DNA from: J095 sp964407935
Lineage (GTDB): Bacteria > Chloroflexota > Anaerolineae > 4572-78 > J111
Reading direction: 5' to 3'
DNA: 37,137 nucleotides
Assembly: GCA_964407935.1 (NCBI GenBank)
Contig: CAYOXS010000017.1
Coordinates: 1 to 37,137 of the forward strand
The position numbers were made by a program, and so were the translations under genes. Of the stretch, positions 16,287 to 23,300 are shown in pieces; position 1 is the first letter of the stretch; every line of letters begins with the position of its first letter. The notes under the pieces were generated by a model. The model worked only from the letters and a program-made list of their open reading frames with translations. It was not told where the DNA came from and did not search any database.

Positions 16287-17666
16287 ATGATTGCAGCCTC
16301 ATTCGCAACTGATCAAATCAAAAACGGGCATGGCTGGCAGACGCAGCCGAACGCCAAAATTTCGTCGGATGGCGCGTGTTCAACAACGGCATTTGCGGAT
16401 AAACCCGTTAGCCCGGATTACCTTAAGCAAATTCTTGAGATCAGCCGCCATATGGCGGAAATAAAAAATCTGGACGCGCTGCTCAATTACGCTTTGGATG
16501 GTGTTATTGCTCTGGTTGGCGCGGAGCGAGGTTATGTGGTTTTGGGGCAGGCTCACGACACTCTGAAAATTCGGGCCCAGCGGGGTGTTGAGGGTAAAGA
16601 GCTGAACGCCGACGAAAACCAGATCAGTACCTCGATTTTTGCTCAGGTGGTTGAAACCGGCCAGCCGTTAATGCTGAACGACGCGCAGTGTGATCCAAAT
16701 TTTGACGCGGCCAAAAGCGTTATCAGCCTTAAATTGCGGTCAATTATGTGTGTGCCGCTGATGACGCAGGGTGAAATAATTGGGGTTATTTACGTCGAGA
16801 ATCGCTCTTTTCGCAACCGCTTCACCCCCGATAACCTGCCGCCGCTGATTCTGTTTGCCAACCAGGCCGCGGTAGCCATTGAAAACGCCATGCTCATTGA
16901 CAACCTTGAACAGCGGGTGGCGGCCCGTACCCAACAGTTGGAAGAAAGCTGGTCTCGCCTGGTTGAAGCCAACCAACTGCGCACCGTCTGGTTGAGCAAC
17001 ATTGCCCACGACTTACGCACGCCGTTGGGGCTGGCTATCACGGCCCTGTCGCTGCTGCAAACGGGGGAATTGGGCCAATTAAATGATATGCAGCGGGAGT
17101 GGATTGGTAAATCTTTGTCTGCCACTCAGGATGCCGTCAACTTAACCAACGATCTGTTTTATCTCATTAAACTTGAAGCCGGCGTAATTACCCTCCAGCC
17201 GCAAAAGGTTCAGCTTGTGGAGTTTTTGAGAGATGTTCACGCCGTTGCCCGAGATCTGCCCTGGGCAGAAGACGTATCTTTTGAACTGGGCATGGGGCCT
17301 CAATTGCCAGACGTGGTGATGGACCCGCTCCGCATTCGGCAGGTGCTGCTCAATCTGTTGAGCAATGCCCAAAAATTTACCCGGCGGGGCCGGGTATTGT
17401 TGTATGCGGCCGAAGCTGCCGGCGAGATTGTGATGGGCGTGCAGGACACCGGCCAGGGAATCCCCATCGATAAACAGGGATTACTGTTTCAACGGTTTAA
17501 GCAAATTGATGATGACCCCGACCACCACGGCCAGGGTACGGGCCTGGGGTTGGCCATTTGCCGTGAGTTGGTAGACATGCACGGCGGACGTATTGCGGTA
17601 GAAAGTAAAGAAGGCCAGGGATCAAACTTTATGTTTACCCTGCCGTTAAAACCCAAAAATACTTAA
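16287..17666 (+). CDS. GAF-domain sensor histidine kinase
   Basis: This is a 459-residue soluble kinase. The ATG at 16287 is preferred because GGAGTCAAGG lies just before it (GGAG at 16274-16277); an upstream in-frame TTG at 16254 would add 11 residues and has no better site. Residues about 45-205 are a GAF domain (GAERGYVVLG, IMCVPLMTQGEIIGVIYVEN, AVAIENA). A short coiled coil follows, then HisKA with the H-box SNIAHDLRTPLGLAI, phospho-acceptor His241. HATPase_c has LLNLLSNAQKFT as N-box, QDTGQGIP, and GTGLGLAICRELVDMHGG. It has no receiver or membrane segment. It lies inside the peptide cluster, between two motif-bearing peptide genes, which suggests a sensory role there. No regulator gene is adjacent, so it may feed the NarL-type regulator at 14226 or a partner outside the window. 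Confidence 0.92.
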   Translation: MIAASFATDQIKNGHGWQTQPNAKISSDGACSTTAFADKPVSPDYLKQILEISRHMAEIKNLDALLNYALDGVIALVGAERGYVVLGQAHDTLKIRAQRGVEGKELNADENQISTSIFAQVVETGQPLMLNDAQCDPNFDAAKSVISLKLRSIMCVPLMTQGEIIGVIYVENRSFRNRFTPDNLPPLILFANQAAVAIENAMLIDNLEQRVAARTQQLEESWSRLVEANQLRTVWLSNIAHDLRTPLGLAITALSLLQTGELGQLNDMQREWIGKSLSATQDAVNLTNDLFYLIKLEAGVITLQPQKVQLVEFLRDVHAVARDLPWAEDVSFELGMGPQLPDVVMDPLRIRQVLLNLLSNAQKFTRRGRVLLYAAEAAGEIVMGVQDTGQGIPIDKQGLLFQRFKQIDDDPDHHGQGTGLGLAICRELVDMHGGRIAVESKEGQGSNFMFTLPLKPKNT

Positions 17667-17692
17667 AGCCTGTGGCCCGCTCCCGGCTACTG

Positions 17693-17757
17693 ATAGGGTG
17701 AAACCTAAAAAAAGTAGGGAATACCCTATATCAAGCATCATCACTCTGTGCGATAAT
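17693..17757 (+). promoter_or_regulatory. Regulated promoter C, double site, ahead of the 54-residue peptide
   Basis: The proximal inverted repeat GTAGGG-N4-CCCTAT lies at 17714-17729. Its left arm is exactly 21 bases behind a second, imperfect copy ATAGGG-N4-ACCTAA at 17693-17708. The -10 hexamer GATAAT (17752-17757) begins exactly 22 bases after CCCTAT. The distal copy resembles the reverse complement of the site at 4754. The predicted start near 17764 gives a leader of about 50 bases to ATG 17814. Confidence 0.8.
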
Positions 17758-17813
17758 CATCATAGCAGCCGCCTCCATCTGGACTTTATCTGCAACAGCA
17801 GCAGGAGCATTAA

Positions 17814-17978
17814 ATGACCTACAGAAAAATGCCGGTATTTCTCATTCTCGCTCTGTTTACCGTTGGCAATATCTTTTCGATGTCGTCTTCCTGGTCCGGC
17901 ACCGAGCAGTCCTTTCTCAAGCCGGGCCTGCAAATTCTTAAAAGCGAGATTATGGCCATCAATCATTACATCAATTAG
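17814..17978 (+). CDS. 54-residue membrane peptide with SSWSG after its hydrophobic segment
   Basis: A short gene is supported by GGAG at 17803-17806, 7 bases before the ATG, and by promoter C just upstream. The product begins MTYRKMPVFLILALFTVGN, a basic start followed by a hydrophobic stretch, then IFSMSSSWSGTEQSFLKPG and ends LQILKSEIMAINHYIN. SSWSG corresponds to the G-[NS]-S-W-[GS]-G motif of the neighbouring peptides and the second protease. It falls just after the membrane or signal segment, where a signal peptidase or intramembrane protease could act. The M50 metalloprotease gene begins 110 bases downstream with no terminator between, so the two are probably co-transcribed. No known family is recognised; candidate peptide precursor. 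Confidence 0.7.
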   Translation: MTYRKMPVFLILALFTVGNIFSMSSSWSGTEQSFLKPGLQILKSEIMAINHYIN

Positions 17979-18088
17979 ACAGGATTTATGCAGTTGGCGG
18001 GATAAGCAGGGACAAAATTAAGCCAGCCTGTAAACTCCGTCAAAAAAAACCGTTTTATATCGAAAGCTAATTACCACCGGACACCCCG

Positions 18089-19348
18089 ATGCCCCCAATT
18101 TCACTCGACAGCAAAGTCAGATTACGCCCCTTATCGCAACAAATTGAAAATGGCGTGGTTGTGCTGGGCCACGCCAACCATTTTCTGGAACTGCCGGAAG
18201 AGGGTGTTCGGTTTATTAACTGGTTGAACGAAGGCTTGAGTTTGAGCCAGGCCAGACAGCGATTTGAAGCCGAGATCGGCCCCTTTTCCGAGGCCGATTT
18301 GCAGGAAATAATTGACGCTTTTCTTGAAAATGATTTTTTTGCCTCGATTGATAACACCGTCATTCTGACGCGTGATGAGCCAGCCCAGGCGGCTCGCCGA
18401 TGGTTTCCCCAAAAATGGGCAGCGGCCTTTTTCTCAACACCTGTACTGATCGCTTGGCTGGCCTTTGTTGTTCCCGCGGTGACCATTTGGGTGGCCAACC
18501 CCGATTTTTGGCCGCGCCAGGCCGACTTCTTCTGGTACGATTACTACTTTGTGATCGTTTCGGTGGGGTTGCTGGTGTGGCTGGTTAACATGGCCCTCCA
18601 CGAATCATTCCATTGGGTGGCCTGCCAGGCCAAAGGCATCGAAGCCACCATCACCTGGACGCAGCGGTTAGGCTACATCCCCATGAGCCAAACGATTATG
18701 CACAATATTTGGGCCGTGCCGCGCGCCTCACGGTTTATCCCCCTGGCGGCCGGGATGATCTTTGATTTGCTCAGGATCAGCTCAATTCTGTATCTTCTTT
18801 TCTTTGAAAAAATGGGGGTTGTGGCGCTGCCTTTGTTGTTTATCAAATTTCTTAAGTTTAATCTCCTCAGCGCCACCATTGGGTTAACTACCCAGTTCTG
18901 GCTGTTTTCAAAAATGGATGGCTACTTTTTGCTGTCCGCTTTGCTGGGCCAGCGCAATTTGCAGGCCGATACTTACAACTGGTTTGTATCGCGGTTGAAC
19001 AAAGCCAAACTATTTACGCCACCGGCCGCCGGGATGAAATTTATTTATATTTATCTGGGCATTACCCTGCTGGGCGGCGGGTTTATTGTTGGCTCGTTCT
19101 TGTTGGTTACGCTGCCGGTTAACCTGCAACTGCTCTGGACATCATTTTTGAGAATTGGCAACCCTTCGGCTGGGCCGCTTGTCTACGCTGATGGCGTGGC
19201 GGTCATTGCCAGTCAGTTTATTAATTACAGTTTATTGCTTTATGCCTACTGGCGCGATACGTGGCCAAATTGGCGGGAAGAGTGGCGTTTTACCGGCCGA
19301 CTAATTCAATGGTTAGAAGTTAAAACTCAAAGAACAGGACAAATCTAA
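18089..19348 (+). CDS. PqqD-like domain fused to M50-type membrane zinc metalloprotease
   Basis: This is a 419-residue polytopic membrane protein. Residues 1-95 resemble a PqqD-like winged-helix domain (VVLGHANHFLELPEEGVRFINWL, then acidic helices), the module that holds leader peptides in RiPP pathways. Membrane helices follow near 110-135 and 150-170. The active-site motif HESFH (171-175) has the HExxH form, with a third-ligand candidate Asp277 in KMDGYFLLSALLG. This combination matches the M50/SpoIVFB-like 'peptide zinc metalloprotease' group that includes YydH of the Bacillus yyd peptide locus. Several more helices follow. ATG 18089 has only a weak ribosome site. Its stop overlaps the start of an 18-residue peptide by one base, and another such peptide follows, so these are its most likely substrates. 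No radical SAM enzyme or ABC exporter is adjacent. Confidence 0.85.
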   Translation: MPPISLDSKVRLRPLSQQIENGVVVLGHANHFLELPEEGVRFINWLNEGLSLSQARQRFEAEIGPFSEADLQEIIDAFLENDFFASIDNTVILTRDEPAQAARRWFPQKWAAAFFSTPVLIAWLAFVVPAVTIWVANPDFWPRQADFFWYDYYFVIVSVGLLVWLVNMALHESFHWVACQAKGIEATITWTQRLGYIPMSQTIMHNIWAVPRASRFIPLAAGMIFDLLRISSILYLLFFEKMGVVALPLLFIKFLKFNLLSATIGLTTQFWLFSKMDGYFLLSALLGQRNLQADTYNWFVSRLNKAKLFTPPAAGMKFIYIYLGITLLGGGFIVGSFLLVTLPVNLQLLWTSFLRIGNPSAGPLVYADGVAVIASQFINYSLLLYAYWRDTWPNWREEWRFTGRLIQWLEVKTQRTGQI

Positions 19349-19404
19349 TGAAAGTGCGCAAAATAGAAAAAGTTAAACCAACTGGCAGTTCGTGGGGCGG
19401 TTAA
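19348..19404 (+). CDS. 18-residue peptide 1 (C-terminal GSSWGG)
   Basis: The product is MKVRKIEKVKPTGSSWGG. AGGA at 19336-19339 lies 8 bases before the ATG, and the ATG overlaps the metalloprotease stop (TAATG), the usual form of translational coupling. It is paired with a second copy at 19482. Of six base differences between the two reading frames, four leave the protein unchanged (three silent codons and TAA versus TGA), as expected for selected coding sequence. The N-terminal part is strongly basic (KVRK, EKVKP) with no signal peptide. The last six residues are the cluster motif. It is a candidate precursor or signal peptide for the M50 protease; mature form and export route are unknown. 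Confidence 0.85.
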   Translation: MKVRKIEKVKPTGSSWGG

Positions 19405-19481
19405 GGCTGGCCTCGGTCAAATGAGTGAGTGTGGCAATCTGCGTGTTTAAGGATTAAATTACACCGAAAGGAACATATTCA

Positions 19482-19538
19482 ATGAAAGTCCGCAAAGTAG
19501 AAAAAGTTAAACCAACTGGTAATTCTTGGGGCGGTTGA
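19482..19538 (+). CDS. 18-residue peptide 2 (C-terminal GNSWGG)
   Basis: The product is MKVRKVEKVKPTGNSWGG, differing from peptide 1 only at residues 6 (V for I) and 14 (N for S). AAAGGA at 19467-19472 lies 9 bases before the ATG. The 77 bases between the two peptide genes show no terminator, so it is likely the last gene of the unit starting at promoter C. The last six residues equal the repeat unit of the protease at 20398 and the end of the Pro-rich peptide at 15230. The two copies sharing a leader but varying in the core are reminiscent of duplicated precursor genes in ribosomal peptide systems. No family is recognised. Confidence 0.87.
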   Translation: MKVRKVEKVKPTGNSWGG

Positions 19539-19613
19539 CGCGGGCCTCAAACAGGCGTCAGCAATAGTTAACATTTAGAATAGTTTTTTTGCCATCACGT
19601 ATTGTGGTGTGAG

Positions 19614-19635
19614 CGCCTCATTTTAAAATCAGGCG
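19614..19635. promoter_or_regulatory. 22-base interrupted palindrome upstream of the 115-residue peptide
   Basis: CGCCT-C-ATTTTAAAAT-C-AGGCG is symmetric except for the two C positions. It lies 94 bases before the preferred start at 19729, in a stretch (19539-19728) that holds no other gene. It has the shape of a dimeric regulator site and is unlike the TAGGG/CCCTA sites. A short run of T at 19584-19590 just upstream could be a weak end for the peptide transcript. Confidence 0.4.
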
Positions 19636-19728
19636 ATCATATACCACATGCTGTGATTGGTTTTTGCTGTGTGAATGTTAACTACTGTGAAACCTTGGAT
19701 CAGGCACCTCTTCAACAGGGTTGATCAA

Positions 19729-20076
19729 ATGACAAGATTACTGGTGATAAGCTTAACAGCCGTCGTTGCCATATTATTCCTGACCTGCTTGGCCGGAATA
19801 GTGACGGAACTGGAGCTGGAAACAGAACCCGGCGCGTTGTCCCGTACCTGTATCACCGTAACAAGTGTACTGGGGGCAGCCGTCGAGCTGCCGATCTTGC
19901 CGCAAGCGGCTGTGACGGTTGGGCTGGGCCAAACCCTGGCCCAAAACGCCGACTGGTGGCGAGACAGCCTCTTCTGGTTGGTCGGCATCTTCCCGTCTGC
20001 AGGCAATTCCTGGTCCGGTGAATATCACCCCGACTGGGGCGGCCTCCGGATGAATTCGGCGTTCAGGTTGTGGTAG
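19729..20076 (+). CDS. 115-residue membrane peptide containing GNSWSG and DWGG
   Basis: The start at ATG 19729 is preferred (CAGGG at 19716-19720, 8 bases before); an in-frame ATG at 19675 would add 18 residues but has no ribosome site. The protein begins MTRLL and then a hydrophobic helix (about 5-25, VISLTAVVAILFLTCLAGIV), so it is anchored or secreted. A middle part (AVELPILPQAAVTVGLGQTLAQNADWWRDSLFWLVGIFPS) is followed by AGNSWSGEYHPDWGGLRMNSAFRLW at the end. GNSWSG matches the repeat of the second protease and DWGG recalls the SWGG endings of the short peptides. No family is recognised. It sits between the 18-residue peptides and the first protease and lacks a TAGGG/CCCTA site of its own. 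Confidence 0.72.
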   Translation: MTRLLVISLTAVVAILFLTCLAGIVTELELETEPGALSRTCITVTSVLGAAVELPILPQAAVTVGLGQTLAQNADWWRDSLFWLVGIFPSAGNSWSGEYHPDWGGLRMNSAFRLW

Positions 20077-20114
20077 CTCCGGGAGCAACGATTGCTGAGA
20101 AATAACTCGGGTTT

Positions 20115-20143
20115 AACCGCGGCCACAGCGTTGGCCGCTGGTT
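20115..20143 (+). other. GC-rich hairpin downstream of the 115-residue peptide gene
   Basis: GCGGCCA (20119-20125) pairs with TGGCCGC (20132-20138), extended by AACC/GGTT with a one-base bulge. No T-tract follows, so it is a possible message-end stabiliser or Rho-assisted terminator. The stretch 20144-20238 shows nothing else. Confidence 0.45.
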
Positions 20144-20238
20144 ATGGCAACAGTTAGGCGCAAAGCGAAACCCCTGCAAACAGGCGGCAATATTTAGATT
20201 GGTTGCGCGTTTTTGGGCTAGCCAGCAGGTTAACCCCG

Positions 20239-20263
20239 ACTCCCGGAAATAGGGAGTTTTTTT
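20239..20263 (+). terminator. Weak Rho-independent terminator before promoter D
   Basis: ACTCCC (20239-20244) and GGGAGT (20252-20257) form a six-base stem with a seven-base loop, followed by seven T. It would end the 115-residue peptide transcript. Its right arm overlaps the distal TAGGG half-site of promoter D. Confidence 0.6.
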
Positions 20264-20314
20264 ATGTTTATAGGGCCATGCCCTCTATCCGGCCATGCCT
20301 TAATGTGTGATAAT
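20249..20314 (+). promoter_or_regulatory. Regulated promoter D of the protease operon
   Basis: ATAGGG at 20249-20254 is followed exactly 21 bases later by ATAGGG-N5-CCCTCT (20270-20286, one mismatch in the right arm). The -10 hexamer GATAAT (20309-20314) starts exactly 22 bases after the right arm. The layout is the same as at promoters A, B and C. The predicted start is near 20321, 77 bases before ATG 20398. Confidence 0.78.
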
Positions 20315-20397
20315 TAACCTGTCGGGAAACCGGATTCCAACTTCTGATGACAGTTGCGCAACGACACCATTATCAATTGATCAAAAAAGAGATTTCG

Positions 20398-23300
20398 ATG
20401 ACCTTAACCACACGCTCTCAATTACACATCCTCGGACTGATTTTAGCAGGAGTCGCCATTCTGGCCTTACCCGCCGCCGCACCCAAAACCTTAGCCTATG
20501 TGGAACCGGGTCTCTGGTCACAAAGGAGTGAAATGCTGGCTGTTATCGTTTCTGCCAGCAATGCCTCAACCCATGCGGCGCAATCTGTGGCGCGATTGGG
20601 CGGCACGGTTATCAGCAACTTGTGGCTCATCGACGCTGTTTCGGCGGAATTGCCTGCCGACCAACTGGCATCGCTGGCTGCGCAGACGGGCATCGTTTCC
20701 ATTGTTGATAACAAAGGCGTGCGCACGGCCACTGATCCCTGGGATGGTTTTATCAGCCGCCGCCGCCTCAAAAAAGAGGTTTATACGCTCGACGCCAAAC
20801 AGACCGCTCCGGCTGTACCGCTGGCCAATGGCGGTTTTGTCTCTTTAGCCGAAAACGGCAAGCTGCTCATCCTCAACGCCGATGGCAGCCAGCGCGTTCA
20901 GACGGCGCTGGGTGGCTCCGGGTATATTGCCGCCCCGGTGGTGGGTGGCAACAACGTTATTTACGTGGCCAACCAGCAAAAGCGGGTGTACGCCGTCAAC
21001 CTTGATGGTTCTGTGCGCTGGCAGTTCACCGGTTCGGGCGCCGGCCAATTCTTGGGCGGGGTGGCGCTGGGGCCTAACGCCACCGCTTATGTGGCTGATG
21101 ACCGCGGGCTGGTGTACGCCCTCAATCAAGACAACGGCCAACTGCTGTGGACCTCGCAGGCTAACGGCAACAGCCTGGGCAGCGTAAACTCTACCCCTGT
21201 TGTGGGGCCAGATGGCACAATCTACTTCTCTACCACTGGTATGGGGGGCAACCCCAAAGGTCACGTGTTTGCTTTTAATGCCAACGGTTCTCTGAAATGG
21301 GATTTTACCGCCACCCAGCGGGCTACCTTTAGCCGCAGCCCGGTGCTGGGGCCGCTGGGCCGGCTTTACATTGTCAGTTCAGAAAATGTGATCTACGCCC
21401 TCAATGGGGCCAACGGCTCGATCAGCTATCAGTTTAGCGCCGCCAGCCCGCCGCAGGGCCAGCCCGCCATCGGCAGTGACGGCAGCCTCTATATTTCGGC
21501 CGGCGCTAACTTTTACGGTCTGAGTCCAACCGGCGCGCAGCGCTTTGTTTTTAAGCCCGCAACCAGTACTTTTAACAGTAGACCGGCCCTCTCTGCCGAT
21601 GGCGCTACCGTTTATGTGTCCAAATTTGAGGGCACGGTTTATGCCCTGGATGCGGTATCCGGGGCGGTGCGCTGGCAGTACACGGCTTCGGGCAATATTC
21701 CCGCCGGCCCCACGCTTGACTCCGATGGAACCGTGATCATCGGCACCAGCGCCGGCGAGCTGCATTTTGTGACTCCGGATGGGCAACTGCTGCAAAAAAC
21801 AGCAATTGGCGTTAGTAATTTCCAGTTTAGTCAGCCGGCCAGCGTTTCTTTGACCGGTAATGTGACGGCGCAGGCAGAAGAGAAAATCTCATACAGTCTT
21901 ATGGTCTTAACCCGTCTGCCCAGCCAGCGGGATGGCCGCCCGGACGTGCAGCCAACCGCCAATAGCGGCGTCTGGAAATTTGCCAACCCGGTGGCCATCG
22001 ACGTGGGATCTGATATTTTGCAGGAAGGGCGACTCACCGGTACGCCCATCACCGGCAGCGGCGTCACCGTCGCCATCCTGGATTCGGGCGTCTTCTTTGA
22101 CAATTCAACCAAGAGCGCTTTAAGTACAAAAGGTAGCCAGATGTTTGTGGGCCAGGCTGACTTTGTCGGGGCCGGCTTCTGCCCCCCAGAAGTACTCGGC
22201 AGTTCTTCCCAATATGCCGGGTATTGCTTTACCAATTTCCATAACAGTCAGGACCCCTACGGCCACGGCTCGCACGTGGCCGGCGCCATCTGGAACAGCG
22301 CCCTTGATTTTGGCACCAACCTGGCTCAGGGCATTGCGCCCAATGCCAAAGTGCTGAGCGTGCGGGTGCTGGGCAATAACGGCACCGGCAGCTACGTGGA
22401 TGTCATCGAAGGCATCCAGTATATTGTGGCCAATAAAGCCGCCCACAATATTAGGGTGCTGAACATGAGCCTGAGCGCCTACGCAACCACGCCCTATTTT
22501 GTTGACCCGCTAAACCGGGCGGTAGAAGCGGCCTGGGCCAACGGTATTGTGGTGGTGACGGCGGCGGGTAACGAGGGGCCGGGGCCAGAAAGCATCACCG
22601 TGCCCGGTAACGACCCCTACGTTATTACCGTGGGCGCGGTTAACGGCAACCGCACCCCCGGCTACTGGGCCGATGATATTTTGCCCGGCTGGTCGGCCAC
22701 CGGTCCCACCTGGGATGGTTTTGCCAAACCCGATGTGCTGGCTCCGGGCACCTATATTATCTCCTACATGTACAACGACCCGGCCAACATCGCCAACTCG
22801 GCCACCCTGGTGCAGCAGCACCCCGACTACTCGGCCAACAGCACCTTTTTCCGTATGAGCGGCACCAGTATGGCCACGGCGGTTACTTCCGGCGTGGTGG
22901 CCCTGATGCTGGAGAAAACCCCCTCGCTCACCCCGGATCAGGTGAAGTACCGGCTGATGGTTTCCGCCCGCCCGGCTCTGACGGCTGGCAACGATCTGGT
23001 CTATAACATCTTCCAGCAGGGCATGGGCCGTATTTGGGCGCCCGAGGCCGTGCTGGGCAGCTTCGCCGCCGATGGACGGGCCAACGCGGGCATGAACATT
23101 GTCACCGACCTGGCCAACGGCATCGGCTGGGTTGATTTGAATGGCGATGGCTTTGTGCAGAATAACGAGCTTGACCCGGCTAAAATGGCCTTTCACTACC
23201 AGGGCGCGTTTGGCCGCATGCTCAGCGATGACGGCCGGGCCTATCTCTACTACACCATCGATCAGAGCGGCAATTTTACAGCCTTTGGCGCGGTCTGGGT

